Below, piece after piece: positions 35,268 to 44,603 of a stretch of DNA of 51,969 nucleotides. Below the pieces are notes generated by a model that was not told the DNA's origin, did not search any database, and worked only from the letters and a program-made list of their open reading frames with translations. The position numbers and the translations under genes are program-made. Positions within the stretch are counted from its first letter, which is position 1, and the number at the start of each line of letters is the position of its first letter. The stretch lies in assembly GCF_000981895.1 (NCBI RefSeq), contig NZ_LATD01000184.1, forward strand, positions 1 to 51,969, in the 5' to 3' direction. Origin of the DNA: Streptomyces odonnellii (GTDB lineage Bacteria; Actinomycetota; Actinomycetes; Streptomycetales; Streptomycetaceae).

Positions 35268-35834
35268 TCAGTCCGAGCAGCCGGTCGCAGAACCGTTCGC
35301 CGGGGAGGTGATGGCCACGCGATAGCCGGATCCAGAGTTGAATTCGGGTCCGGCCTTGCGCTCTTCCGCATCGAGGATTTCCTCGGTCAGGAAGTAGACG
35401 TCCAGCGTCGTCGTGCTGTCCCCCTTGCCGAGGGTGAAGCACAGATCCGCGGTGCGCTCTGCCTTCGACGACTGAGCGGAGGCCTGAGACAGCTCCCAGC
35501 CGTCACGCTCCGCCGCCGCCCGGTAGTACTGGGTCACTTCAGCCTTGTCACCGGGGAACACGTAGGTCCGCTCGGCGTATATCCAGGCGTCGCCGCTGTC
35601 CGCCCAGCAGCCGGACTCAAGATCCTTGAAGCCCTGAGGTACGACCGTTCCTTCGGGCCGGGAGTCGAGGATGTCATGCGACTCCAGCTGTTTGACCCGG
35701 TTCTCGGTGTTCTCGCAACCTCGGTCGAGCGCGGCGTCCAGAAAAAGGGAATCGCATCCGGTGAGAGCCCCGGCCGCCACTGCGACCGTCAGCAGCAGCG
35801 CGGCACAACGGCCCATTCCCGTACGAGGTGTCAA
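35268..35834 (-). CDS. Putative lipoprotein
   Basis: A 188-residue exported protein with a lipoprotein signal: hydrophobic CAALLLTVAVAAGA followed by the lipobox ALTGC (C27). TTG 35834 is preferred over ATG 35816 because AGGAG precedes it by five bases. The mature domain (GCENTENRVKQLESHDILDS, SGCWADSGDAWIYAERTYVF) contains several cysteines that may form disulfides. No family is recognised. Confidence 0.75.
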   Translation of the reverse strand: MTPRTGMGRCAALLLTVAVAAGALTGCDSLFLDAALDRGCENTENRVKQLESHDILDSRPEGTVVPQGFKDLESGCWADSGDAWIYAERTYVFPGDKAEVTQYYRAAAERDGWELSQASAQSSKAERTADLCFTLGKGDSTTTLDVYFLTEEILDAEERKAGPEFNSGSGYRVAITSPANGSATGCSD

Positions 35835-35951
35835 GCGGACTCCTATGGTTGAGACCTCCGTACAGTACAGGCGGACTTCACGCCGAGGTGCCGCGTTGGC
35901 CGCTGCGGTCGATCGGCGCGGGACCCCGGGGTGACGCGTCGTCCAAGGACG

Positions 35952-36959
35952 TCAGGCTACGGAATTGTGCGGGCCGGTCGGTTCCGGGAGCAGGCGGGCG
36001 TTGAGGCGGTCCGCGCTCGGCCAGCGGACGTCGTGGACCCAGCCCAGCTTCTCGAATATCCAGATCAGGCGGGCCGCCGGGTCGATCTGGCCCGGCAGCA
36101 CGCCGTGGCGCGCGCCCGTCGGGTCGGCGTGATGTGAGTTGTGCCAGCTCTCGCCGAAGGACAGCAGCGCGAGCGGCCAGAAGTTGGTGGCCTTGTCCCG
36201 GCTGGCGAACGGACGTCGGCCCGCGACATGGCAGACCGAGTTCACCGACCAGGTGACATGGTGCAGCAGCGCCATCCGCATCACGCCGGCCCAGAAGAAC
36301 CCGGTCAGCGCACCGGTCCAGGTGCCGGTGACGAGCCCGCCGACCAGCGCGGGGGCGAGGAGCGAGACGGCGGTCAGCGGCCCGAAGAGCCGGCCGATCA
36401 GCCGCAGATCGGGATCGGCGGCGATGTCGGGCGCGAACCTGGTCCGGTTGCTCAGTTCACGCTTCAGCATCCACCCGACGTGCGCGTGGAGAAGCCCCTT
36501 GAGCAGCGCGCGTGTGTCCGTTCCGAAGCGCCACGGCGAGTGCGGGTCACCCTCGCGGTCGGCGAAGGCGTGGTGGCGGCGGTGATTCGCCACCCACTGG
36601 ACCGGCGAGCCCTCGACCCCCAGCGAGCCCGCGACGGCCAGGGCGATGCGCAGGCCTCGCTTCGCCTTGAACGAGCGGTGCGTGAAGAGGCGGTGATAGC
36701 CGACCGTGAGCCCGGCGATGGACACGAGGTAGGCGACCACGGCCATGCCGATGTCCAGCGCGGACAAGCCCCATCCCCACACCAGCGGCACCACGACGAT
36801 CAGGCAGATCACCGGGCCGACGACGAAGATCCACATCGCCACCGCCGCCGCGGGCGCCTGCGGGGCGTCGAGCAGCGGCTTGACCTCGGACGCCGTGCCG
36901 GTGTCGGTGTCGCCTTCGGCTGCGGCCTGTTCGGGCCGACCGGTGTCGCTCGGGTTCAT
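35952..36959 (-). CDS. Membrane fatty-acid desaturase (acyl-CoA desaturase type)
   Basis: A 335-residue integral-membrane di-iron desaturase. The three histidine boxes are intact: HRLFTH (89-94), HRRHH (126-130) and HNSHH (273-277). Four or more membrane segments surround them (about 40-62, 68-88, 200-232). This is the fold of stearoyl-CoA/delta-9 desaturases, which introduce a cis double bond in acyl chains and use a ferredoxin partner. No ferredoxin or reductase gene is adjacent. Confidence 0.9.
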   Translation of the reverse strand: MNPSDTGRPEQAAAEGDTDTGTASEVKPLLDAPQAPAAAVAMWIFVVGPVICLIVVVPLVWGWGLSALDIGMAVVAYLVSIAGLTVGYHRLFTHRSFKAKRGLRIALAVAGSLGVEGSPVQWVANHRRHHAFADREGDPHSPWRFGTDTRALLKGLLHAHVGWMLKRELSNRTRFAPDIAADPDLRLIGRLFGPLTAVSLLAPALVGGLVTGTWTGALTGFFWAGVMRMALLHHVTWSVNSVCHVAGRRPFASRDKATNFWPLALLSFGESWHNSHHADPTGARHGVLPGQIDPAARLIWIFEKLGWVHDVRWPSADRLNARLLPEPTGPHNSVA

Positions 36960-37202
36960 CGGTTCCTCGCCGTTGCTCGAGCACTGTCGGACGGGGTACC
37001 GGGCCCACCCGGATCACGCGCGTCCGCGCGCTTTCGAGCGCGCTCGGCAACCCACGGCACACGATCGCACCGGACGGCATCCGCGCAGGCCGTCGCTCAT
37101 GTCCGGGGTGTGAACGTCGCGGGACTAAATCGCCTTCACGTCCCGGCGGGAGGCGGGAGGCGGGAGCTTCGAGCAGCGGCATCGCCCGCCGCCTGCCCGG
37201 CC

Positions 37203-37646
37203 TCAGAGCGGCAAGTCGTCGGGCAGGACACGGAAGGACTTGTGACGGCCAAGGGGACGTACGGCCCGGAAGTCGCGACGGTCGAGGGTGAGAACGGCGT
37301 CGGTGTCGTACTCCGACGCCAGGGCGACGTTCACCGCATCCGCCAGGTCGAGGTCGAGCGCGGCGTACCGGGCACGTACGGACTGCGCGGTGGCGAGATG
37401 GAGTTCCGTGATCTCCGGTACGAGAATGCGGCTCACCCGCATCCAACGCCTGATGTCATCGACCGCACTCACTGCGGCCTCACGACCCAGTTCCCGGGTG
37501 GCGACGTGATCGATCTCAGCGAGCAGTAGCGGGGACATCACAAGGAGTCCGGCAGCCATGATCGTCTCATTGGCCGCCTGGTGATCCGTATGCGCGGCGT
37601 CCAGCGCGGCCAAGAGGCCCGAGGTGTCGGCAATGACGATGATCAC
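37203..37646 (-). CDS. vapC: PIN-domain toxin, VapC family
   Basis: A 147-residue PIN-domain ribonuclease, the toxin of a type II toxin-antitoxin pair. The acidic active-site residues are visible: D7 (IADTSG), E44 (LLLAEIDHV), D103 (LADAVNVALA) and D122. Known VapC enzymes cleave tRNA or rRNA. The start overlaps the stop of the antitoxin gene, typical of vapBC operons. Confidence 0.88.
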   Translation of the reverse strand: MIIVIADTSGLLAALDAAHTDHQAANETIMAAGLLVMSPLLLAEIDHVATRELGREAAVSAVDDIRRWMRVSRILVPEITELHLATAQSVRARYAALDLDLADAVNVALASEYDTDAVLTLDRRDFRAVRPLGRHKSFRVLPDDLPL

Positions 37647-37903
37647 GCAGCGGTTCCGGACCGCGACTCCCGCTGCACGGCGTCGGCCACCGTGTCACGC
37701 ACATCCTCTTTTGTGGGCGTGCGACCGGACCCCGCGAAGGTGCGGGAGAACAGCGGCTCGTCCCAGACCCGGTTGGCCATGGCAGCAAGATGGATGCCCT
37801 GGCGGATGATCTCGGCTTCACTGATACCGCGACGCGCCGCCGCCTCCTTGATGATCGCAAGATCCTCAGGATCGGCGTACACGTTCGTGCGCTTCATGGA
37901 CAT
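37643..37903 (-). CDS. vapB: Ribbon-helix-helix antitoxin, VapB-like
   Basis: An 86-residue antitoxin. The N-terminal ribbon-helix-helix (KRTNVYADPEDLAIIKEAAA then GISEAEIIRQGI) binds DNA, and the acidic C-terminal tail would wrap the VapC toxin. Gene order (antitoxin first), a four-base overlap with vapC, and the repeated motif at its start all fit autorepression. Confidence 0.85.
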   Translation of the reverse strand: MSMKRTNVYADPEDLAIIKEAAARRGISEAEIIRQGIHLAAMANRVWDEPLFSRTFAGSGRTPTKEDVRDTVADAVQRESRSGTAA

Positions 37904-37938
37904 GTACCAAACCTACCCCATGTACCGAGGGTGGTACA
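37901..37938. promoter_or_regulatory. Probable vapBC operator
   Basis: CATGTACC occurs twice in 26 bases (37901-37908 and 37919-37926). The second copy forms an inverted repeat, TGTACC-N6-GGTACA (37921-37938). The first copy covers the vapB ATG. Such repeats are the usual binding sites of RHH antitoxins. Confidence 0.55.
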
Positions 37939-38146
37939 CGCGAGCAGCCGAGAGTACGGAAGCTCCGATAGCTGACGGTTCCAGTTGAGTGCACGCCGGG
38001 AGAGCGACCCCTCACGAGTCCGAATCCCCGTTCCGAGTTGCCGGAGATCAGCACCTGAGGCGTACTTGAGAGTGGTATGCCCTGATCGGCGGAAGCCGGT
38101 CGAATGGCGACCTGAGGTCGAATGGCGACGCTGAGGAGGTGCAGCG

Positions 38147-39022
38147 ATGAAACTCGCGACATTCGACGCCGGCTCCGACGCCGGAGCCGGACAGCATGTC
38201 GGTTTTGTCGACGGTGACGAGGTCGTGGACCTGACCGCGGCCGATCCGTCGTTGGACACGATGATCGAACTGCTGACGCGCGACCCGAGACAGGTGTCGA
38301 CCGCCGCCAACTCGGCGCCGAGGCTGCCCCTTTCACAGGTGAAGCTGTGCGCTCCGGTCCCCAGGCCGCCGAAGTTCCTCGCCATCGGCTACAACTATGC
38401 CGCGCACCTTGAAGAAACGCATATGGACCGGCCGACCCGCCAGGCGTGGTTCAACAAACAGCAGACCTGCGTCATCGGACCCGGCGATCCGATCTGGATC
38501 CCGGCGATCGCCCCGGACGAGGTCGACTACGAGGGCGAACTCGGTCTGGTGATCGGCAAGCGGTGCAAGGACGTCCCGAACGAGAAGAAGGCGGTGCTGG
38601 ACGTCGTCGCGGGATTCACGATCATCGACGATGTCAGCGTGCGCGACTGGCAGACCCTTGAGCCGGGCATGGTGGTCAGCAAGTCGTTCGACACACACGG
38701 CCCGATCGGTCCGTGGATCGTCACCCCGGATGAGATCGGTGACCCGCTCGATCTGCGGTTGCGTACGTACGTCAGTGGCGACCTGCGCCAGGACGGACAT
38801 ACGGCGGACATGCTCTTCAACCTGTACGAGCAGGTCGCCTACCTCTCCAGCGCGTTCACCCTTGAGGTCGGCGACGTACTGGCCACAGGCACCCCGAGCG
38901 GCATCGCGTGGCACCGGCCCGGCATGTATCTCAAGGCGGGCGACACCGTTCGCATCGAGATCGAAAAGATCGGCGCCCTGGAGAACCCGGTCATCGACGA
39001 ACCTCGCCAACCGGCCCGCTGA
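38147..39022 (+). CDS. Fumarylacetoacetate hydrolase (FAH) family protein
   Basis: A 291-residue FAH-fold hydrolase or decarboxylase, probably acting in aromatic or acylpyruvate catabolism. The metal-binding set is visible: FLAIGYNYAAHLEE, DYEGELGLVIGKR (E and E), FTIIDDVSVRDWQ (D), KSFDTHGPIGPW, and the signature GDVLATGTPSGI. A strong GAGGAGGTG precedes the ATG. No catabolic operon is adjacent; the neighbouring genes are vapBC and a photolyase. Confidence 0.9.
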   Translation: MKLATFDAGSDAGAGQHVGFVDGDEVVDLTAADPSLDTMIELLTRDPRQVSTAANSAPRLPLSQVKLCAPVPRPPKFLAIGYNYAAHLEETHMDRPTRQAWFNKQQTCVIGPGDPIWIPAIAPDEVDYEGELGLVIGKRCKDVPNEKKAVLDVVAGFTIIDDVSVRDWQTLEPGMVVSKSFDTHGPIGPWIVTPDEIGDPLDLRLRTYVSGDLRQDGHTADMLFNLYEQVAYLSSAFTLEVGDVLATGTPSGIAWHRPGMYLKAGDTVRIEIEKIGALENPVIDEPRQPAR

Positions 39023-39083
39023 GGCGTCTCGCCCCTGCCCCCTGCCCGGCTTGTGCCCGTCGGGCCTGGCGCCCCTGAAACTG

Positions 39084-40478
39084 TCAGTCGCCGTTCCGCA
39101 GCCGCTTGAACCGGTGCGCGGCCTCCGCCAAGTCCACGATCGGAGCCGGGTAGTCCGCGTCTGTACGGGGGACTGTACGGCGGGCGTCGCCGGGCCGGGC
39201 CCCGCCGGGGCGGGCCAGGCGGTGGATCGACGCGGCGTCCAAGTCCCGGAGTTCGGGAAGCCAGTGGCGTACGTACGCGCCGTCGGGGTCGAACCGCCGG
39301 GCCTGCACAAGGGGGTTGAGGATCCGGTTCGGCCGGGTGTCGGTGCCCGTGCCCGCGGCCCATTGCCAGTTGAGCTGGTTGTTCGCGACATCGCCGTCCA
39401 CCAGCAGCTCCAGGAAGTGCCCCGCGCCCACCCGCCAGTCCACGTACAGCGTCTTGGTGAGAAAGCTGGCCGCCAGCAGACGGGCGCGCCCCGGCATCCA
39501 CCCCTCGTGCCGAAGCTGCCGCATGGCCGCGTCGACGACCGGGTAACCCGTACGCCCCTCCCGCCAGGCCCCGATCTCCCCGGCGTTCCCGCGCCAGCGG
39601 TCGTGCCGGGGGCGGTAGTCGTGGTGGGCCGCGTCGGGGCGGGCGGCCAGGACCTGGTGGTGGAAGTCCCGCCATGCGAGCTGGCGGACGAAGGCATCCG
39701 CCCCGGGACCGCCGTGCGCACGGGCCCGTTCCAGCAGTTCGACCGGGGACAGACAGCCGAAGTGCACATAGGGGGAGAGCCTGGAGGTCGCGTCGGCGGC
39801 GAGGTCGTCGTGCAGGTCGGCGTACCGCTCCAGCGGACCGGCCAGCCACGACCGCAGTCTTCGGCGGCCCTCGGACTCCCCGCCGGCGGGCAGCCCCGGC
39901 GACACGGGGCCCGGCGCGAGGGACTCCGCGCCCGGCAGCCCGGCCGAGCGCGCGTCGGCCACCGGCACCCTGGACGGAGCCGGGAGGACGCCGCGTACCG
40001 AAAACTCCTCCCACCTGCGGAAGTACGGTGTGAAGACCGCGAAGTGGTCCTTGCCCCCGGGCACCAGTGCCCCCGGCGGTACGGTCGTCACCGAGGCGTC
40101 ATGGATCCGCAGGCCGCACCGGTCACCCGTCAGCGCCGCGCGCAGCCGGTCCTCGCGCCGTGTCGCGTAACGGCTCGCTCCGCCCGCGACATGGACCGTT
40201 CCGGCTCCGGTCTCCGCCGCCACCCGGCAGGTCTCCTCGACCACGTCACCGGTACGCACCACCAGACGGCCGCCCCTGGCGCGCAGCGCCGCGTCGAGGT
40301 CGGCCAGGCTGTCGGCGAGGAAGGCCGCCCGATTGGGCACGGCGAAACCCGTTCGGCGGATGCCGGCGTCGACGACGAAGAGCGGCACCACGCGTTCCGC
40401 TTCGCGCAGGGCAGCCCGCAGGACCGGGTTGTCGTGCACCCGCAGGTCCTGGGTGAACAAGGCGACCGAGACACGCAC
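39084..40478 (-). CDS. phr: Deoxyribodipyrimidine photolyase
   Basis: A 464-residue light-driven DNA repair enzyme that splits pyrimidine dimers. The N-terminal photolyase/antenna domain (VALFTQDLRVHDNPVLRAAL, about 5-24) is followed by the FAD-binding domain. The latter has the conserved TGYPVVDAAMRQLRHEGWMP, LAASFLTKTLYVDWRVG, WQWAAGTGTD and QARRFDPDGAYVRHW segments. GTG 40478 has a GGAGG site. The FAD-binding residues look complete. It runs in the same direction as the upstream epimerase gene but is separated from it by a repeat-rich 130-base gap. Confidence 0.92.
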   Translation of the reverse strand: MRVSVALFTQDLRVHDNPVLRAALREAERVVPLFVVDAGIRRTGFAVPNRAAFLADSLADLDAALRARGGRLVVRTGDVVEETCRVAAETGAGTVHVAGGASRYATRREDRLRAALTGDRCGLRIHDASVTTVPPGALVPGGKDHFAVFTPYFRRWEEFSVRGVLPAPSRVPVADARSAGLPGAESLAPGPVSPGLPAGGESEGRRRLRSWLAGPLERYADLHDDLAADATSRLSPYVHFGCLSPVELLERARAHGGPGADAFVRQLAWRDFHHQVLAARPDAAHHDYRPRHDRWRGNAGEIGAWREGRTGYPVVDAAMRQLRHEGWMPGRARLLAASFLTKTLYVDWRVGAGHFLELLVDGDVANNQLNWQWAAGTGTDTRPNRILNPLVQARRFDPDGAYVRHWLPELRDLDAASIHRLARPGGARPGDARRTVPRTDADYPAPIVDLAEAAHRFKRLRNGD

Positions 40479-40499
40479 GGCTGCCCTCCTTCAGCGTCC

Positions 40500-40620
40500 A
40501 CAGCCGACGTCCACAACGCGCATCAGCCGACGTCCGTCAGCGCCCGTCTGCATCCATCAGCGTCCGTCTGCTGGCCTCCATCAGCCAGCCTCCGTCAGCC
40601 GCGTCCATCAGCGCCCACCG
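40500..40620. repeat. Imperfect CATCAGC-type short repeats upstream of phr
   Basis: CATCAGC / CCGTCAG / TCCATCAGC units recur about every 10-25 bases between the phr and epimerase genes. The array lies between the two same-strand genes, so its variation could affect phr expression. Confidence 0.6.
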
Positions 40621-42155
40621 GCCGTGGTGGACTCGGCAGCCGCCGAATCCGCCCCGGCCGACTCGCCACCAGCGGATTCGGCGGCGGCGGCGATATTACG
40701 GGCCATGCCTCCGAACACCGCCGCGTGAAACGGAGCGACACCCCACCAGTACGCGTGCCCCACGAGGCCGTGCGGATGGAACAGGGCACGCTGCCCGTAC
40801 ACCGTCCGCCCCCGCGCGTCCCGGTCCACGGTCATCTCCAGCCAGGCCAGGCCCGGCAGCCGCATCTCGGCTCTGAGCCGGAGCAGCCGCCCCGGCTCGA
40901 TCTCCTCCACCCGCCAGAAGTCCAGGCTGTCCCCGGTCCTCAGCCGGGTCGCGTCCCGGCGGCCCCTGCGCAGGCCGACGCCGCCCGCCAGCGTGTCCAG
41001 CCATCCCCTCAGGGACCAGGCCAGCGGCGAGGAGTACCAGCCGTTCTCACCGCCGATGCCCTCCACAACCCGCCAGAGGGCCTCCGGCGACGCGCCGACC
41101 GTACGTTCACGGTGATCCGTGTAGAGACTGCCGCCCGCCCAGTCGGGATCGGTCGGCAGCGGATCGCTCGGGGCACGCGGAGTGGACGCCGAGGACCAGC
41201 GGGTGGCCACGTCCGCGCCCCGGACGCGCTGGAGGGCCAGCCGGATCGCGCGGTCCAGATCCACGGGTCCCTCCGGCGGCTCCGGCAGACAGCGCGCGCT
41301 GTCCCGCTCCGTACAGACCACCGTGTGCCTCAGCGACTCGACCAGCGGCCGTGCGATCGCCCCTGGCACAGGAGTGACCAGACCGACCCACAGGCTGGAC
41401 AACCGGGGAGTGAGCAGCGGAACGGGGAGGATCACCCGCCGCGAGAGGTGGGCCGCCGCGGCGTACCTCCGCATCATGTCCTGGTAGGTGACGACGTCCG
41501 GTCCGCCGATGTCGAAGGTGCGGCTCACGTCGTACGGGAGCCGGGCGCACCCCACGAGCAGACGCAGTACGTCGCGGACGGCGATCGGCTGCGTACGGGT
41601 ACGGACCCAGCTCGGGGTCACCATCACGGGCAGCCGTTCGGTGAGGTAGCGCAGCATCTCGAACGAGGCCGACCCGGACCCGATGATCACGGCCGCCCGC
41701 AGCACCGCGGTCGGCACCCCCGAGTCGAGAAGGATCCGGCCCACTTCGGCGCGCGAGCGGAGATGGGGCGACAGCGCGCGCTCGGGCACCCCCGAAGGCG
41801 TCAGACCGCCGAGATAGACGATCCGCCGCACGCCCGCGGCCCGCGCCTGCTCACCGAAGACCGTGGCCGCGCGCCGGTCCGTCTCCTCGAATCCGCGCCC
41901 GGTCCCCAGTGCGTGCACCAGGTAGTACGCGACGTCCACGCCCTCCATCGCCGCGCGCACGGACGCCTCGTCCGTCGCATCGCCGCGCACGACCTCCGCC
42001 TGCCCGGCCCACGGGTGATCACGCAGCTTGTCCGGGGAGCGGGCCAGACAGCGCACCGCATACCCGGCCGCCAGCAGCTCCGGCACCAGCCTGCCACCGA
42101 TGTATCCGGTGGCACCGGTGACCAGACAGCGCGGCGGCCGGCCGTCGCCGGTCAT
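40608..42155 (-). CDS. NAD-dependent epimerase-like protein with DUF2867 domain
   Basis: A 515-residue two-domain protein. ATG 42155 begins just before the Rossmann motif VTGATGYIGG (about 13-22). An extended SDR domain runs to about residue 300 (VVRGDATDEASVRAAMEGVD, YYLVHALGTGRGFEETDRRA, VIIGSGSASFEMLRYLTERL). DUF2867 (about 360-500) contains GWYSSPLAWSLRG and YGQRALFHPHGLVGHAYWWG. The enzyme probably acts on a lipid or sugar-linked substrate, but the reaction is unknown. In many Streptomyces such a gene lies beside phr in light-induced clusters. No LitR regulator or carotenoid genes are seen here. Confidence 0.82.
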   Translation of the reverse strand: MTGDGRPPRCLVTGATGYIGGRLVPELLAAGYAVRCLARSPDKLRDHPWAGQAEVVRGDATDEASVRAAMEGVDVAYYLVHALGTGRGFEETDRRAATVFGEQARAAGVRRIVYLGGLTPSGVPERALSPHLRSRAEVGRILLDSGVPTAVLRAAVIIGSGSASFEMLRYLTERLPVMVTPSWVRTRTQPIAVRDVLRLLVGCARLPYDVSRTFDIGGPDVVTYQDMMRRYAAAAHLSRRVILPVPLLTPRLSSLWVGLVTPVPGAIARPLVESLRHTVVCTERDSARCLPEPPEGPVDLDRAIRLALQRVRGADVATRWSSASTPRAPSDPLPTDPDWAGGSLYTDHRERTVGASPEALWRVVEGIGGENGWYSSPLAWSLRGWLDTLAGGVGLRRGRRDATRLRTGDSLDFWRVEEIEPGRLLRLRAEMRLPGLAWLEMTVDRDARGRTVYGQRALFHPHGLVGHAYWWGVAPFHAAVFGGMARNIAAAAESAGGESAGADSAAAESTTAGGR

Positions 42156-42337
42156 GACGGCCGCACGGAACCGGCGGCCCGGCGGCTGCGAACCGGTGGC
42201 ACACGAGATCTCATAACCCCTCCGCGGACACCGTTCCCCGCTCCCCATGCTTCGGCCCGCAAGCGACCACCGCAACCGCGCCGGTCAGCGAGGCCCGCAC
42301 TCCGGGGCACGCACGGGGGCGCCCGCGGTCGTGCCGG

Positions 42338-42982
42338 TCAGGGTCGCGCGCCTCCGGCGATCGAGCGGTTGATCAGGCGGGCGGCTTCGGCCGGATTGTC
42401 GGCGGCGGCGTAGACCCGCCCGGCCAGCACCGATTCGCCGTTCCGCAGCCGTATCGGCAATGGCTCTTCGAGCTCGATGACGAGATTGGTCGCGCCGCCT
42501 ATGGTGCACGCCACCGCGCCGTCCTCGTCCGGGACGTGGCGTAATCCGTACCCGCGCGTGGAACCGTGCGCCACGCGTACGGATCCGAGCGACCCGACCG
42601 GAATCGTGACCTCACGGAACGGTCCTGTCCGCAGGCGCAGAACCGCGCTGTCGAGCAGATGAGGCGCGCGGGCCGTCATCGCGCAGAAGCCCAGCGAGAG
42701 AACGAGGCTCAGCACCACCCAGACGAGATGGACCGCACGACCGGCCGGTGGAAGCATCGCGTCGATGACGAGCCCGGTGACCAGGTCGGTCCCGGCGAAG
42801 GCCCAGACAACCATCCGTACGTCGGACGAATGCGGGACCGGATGCTTCCCCTCGGGCAATGTCATCGGTCTGCGGGCCGACCAGTCCGCCAAGTCGCGCA
42901 GCATGGTGCTCGTCCATTGCTTCCCGGACCGGCGCGGCGCCGTTTCGATTTCGATGGATTCGGAATCACTGTGGTCACGCAT
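42338..42982 (-). CDS. Small integral membrane protein, hypothetical
   Basis: A 214-residue protein with two probable membrane segments (about 57-75 and 83-104: VHLVWVVLSLVLSLGFCAMT). A soluble C-terminal domain (about 115-210) rich in beta strands follows: REVTIPVGSLGSVRVAHGST, IELEEPLPIRLRNGESVLAG. The layout resembles Streptomyces PH-like membrane proteins of unknown role. Confidence 0.7.
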   Translation of the reverse strand: MRDHSDSESIEIETAPRRSGKQWTSTMLRDLADWSARRPMTLPEGKHPVPHSSDVRMVVWAFAGTDLVTGLVIDAMLPPAGRAVHLVWVVLSLVLSLGFCAMTARAPHLLDSAVLRLRTGPFREVTIPVGSLGSVRVAHGSTRGYGLRHVPDEDGAVACTIGGATNLVIELEEPLPIRLRNGESVLAGRVYAAADNPAEAARLINRSIAGGARP

Positions 42983-43046
42983 CTGCCGGATTATTTCCCG
43001 TCAGGTCCCGGCGGAACCACCGCGCCGAGTCCGGGGGTTCTGGTTC

Positions 43047-44603
43047 TTACGCCTGGGCGAGCAGGGGGTCGTACGCGGTCGAGTGCCGGCGGCCCGACAT
43101 GAAGGACAGGAAGTCCTTGACGAACGCGCTGCGGGAGTACGTCTCGTCCGTGCCGGTCAGGGTGCGGTGGAAGGCGGTGCGGAACAGGGTTCGGTATTCG
43201 TCCGCGTCGATCTGCTGGTCGCCGTTCTTGTCGGTGGCCTCGAACAGGACTTCGGCGACCCGGATCAGCGCGGGCCCGGCGAGGGAGGGGACCGCGGCGG
43301 CGTACTCCTCTTTGCTCACGCGGCCGTCGCCGTCGGTGTCGAGGGCCGACTGGAGTTCCTTCCACCACTCGGCGTACGCGTTGTAGAGCCGGGTCTCCTC
43401 CGGTTCGTCCAGATCCAGGCGGGAGGACAACTCCCTTGCCATGGCCGCGAGATCGGGCCAGTCCAGATGGCCGTCCCCGGTCTGGTCCAGTACCGCGTCG
43501 AAGAACTCCTCGGCGCTCCGCTGCCGTTCGGAGCCCGGGGCGGGGTCAGGCTGTACGGGAAAGGGCGTGACCAGCCGGAACAGGGCGCCGGCTCGCTTCA
43601 TCCGGCCGTGCAGTGCCGCGATCGTCGCGGCTCGGGGGTCATCGCTGTCGGGGGACAGGTACAGCAGGTCGGTGAGCGCTTCTGTCTCGATCCAGCCTTC
43701 GGGCAGATAGCGCGCCAGCCCCGCGGCCACATACGCGCTCTGCATCAGCGTCTGGGCGCCAGGGACTTCGGGCAGACCCGCCCGGCGGCGGAAGGGCTCC
43801 GGGAGGGACGCGACGGTGACCGTGCCGATGACCGGGCCGGCCAGCGCCCGGCCGGCCGCCCACACGGTGGGCAGGCCGCTCAGCAGGGGCGGCGCCGGGA
43901 GATGGTCGAAGAGCTTGTAGAGGATGATGCGCAGCGCCTCTGTGTTCTCCAGCTCCGTCTCGACCGTGTGGTCGTAGTACTGCCAGAACTCCTTGAGGGT
44001 GGGCGGCAGATGACCGTCCTCCACCCCCAACGCCGCGAGGAATGCCTGGAATTCGGTGTACAACTGCTCCATGGCGCTCTGCTCGAGCGGCTGTCCGCTC
44101 AGTCGGTACATGGTGACGGCGCTCTCGAACAGCGTCGCGACCACCCAGGCCCGGACCTGCGGGTCCATCGCGTCGTAGGGCCGGTTCTGTGCGTCGGTGC
44201 CGCTCAGGCGCTCGTGCAGGCGGTTGAGCCGCGCCGCCTCCCTCTGCCGTACGTGGTCGTCGGCACCGAACATGCGCTGGAGGCTCACGAGCGTATTGCG
44301 CAGCCGTCGCCAGGGGTGTGCCACAAATGTCGAGTTGTCGGTCAGGGCCGCGCCGACCTGCGGATGGGCGGCTTCCAGCACCGTGGCCCGGACGATGCCC
44401 AGGGCCCAGCGCGGGTCGTTGAACAGCCGGTGGAACTGCGAACCCGGGCCGAACAGGGGCGCCGGCTGTACGGTGGCGGCGTGATCGGCGGTGGTCCGAT
44501 CCGTGGCGGCGCGATCCGTGGCACCGGAGCCGGTGTGGCCGGAGTGCCCGGCCTGGCTGAAGTGGCCAGTGTGGCTGAAGTGGCTGCTGCCCGTGTCGCT
44601 CAC
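43047..44603 (-). CDS. DUF2236 (MpaB/latex-clearing-like) oxygenase fused to EF-hands
   Basis: A 518-residue protein. The GTG overlaps the uppS stop (GTGA). Residues 1-48 are His/Ser/Thr repeats (low complexity). Residues about 50-350 match DUF2236 (FNDPRWALGIVRATVLEAAH, HPWRRLRNTLVSLQRMFG, RPYDAMDPQVRAWVVATLFE), the family of heme-dependent oxygenases that includes latex-clearing protein. The C-terminus carries three canonical EF-hand loops: D373-QTGDGHLDWPD, D422-TDGDGRVSKEE and D458-KNGDQQIDADE. Calcium control of the oxygenase is inferred. The coupled cis-prenyltransferase upstream suggests a polyisoprenoid substrate. Confidence 0.85.
   Translation of the reverse strand: MSDTGSSHFSHTGHFSQAGHSGHTGSGATDRAATDRTTADHAATVQPAPLFGPGSQFHRLFNDPRWALGIVRATVLEAAHPQVGAALTDNSTFVAHPWRRLRNTLVSLQRMFGADDHVRQREAARLNRLHERLSGTDAQNRPYDAMDPQVRAWVVATLFESAVTMYRLSGQPLEQSAMEQLYTEFQAFLAALGVEDGHLPPTLKEFWQYYDHTVETELENTEALRIILYKLFDHLPAPPLLSGLPTVWAAGRALAGPVIGTVTVASLPEPFRRRAGLPEVPGAQTLMQSAYVAAGLARYLPEGWIETEALTDLLYLSPDSDDPRAATIAALHGRMKRAGALFRLVTPFPVQPDPAPGSERQRSAEEFFDAVLDQTGDGHLDWPDLAAMARELSSRLDLDEPEETRLYNAYAEWWKELQSALDTDGDGRVSKEEYAAAVPSLAGPALIRVAEVLFEATDKNGDQQIDADEYRTLFRTAFHRTLTGTDETYSRSAFVKDFLSFMSGRRHSTAYDPLLAQA

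Noticed and set aside
37978..38040. Possible second tRNA relic (CACGAGTCCGAATCCCCG)
   Set aside because: It resembles a T-arm, but the stem pairs poorly and no acceptor or anticodon arm can be found nearby.
38631..42413. 1260-residue plus-strand open frame opposite phr and the epimerase gene
   Set aside because: The product is arginine/proline-rich and motif-free, while the minus strand encodes two well-recognised proteins.
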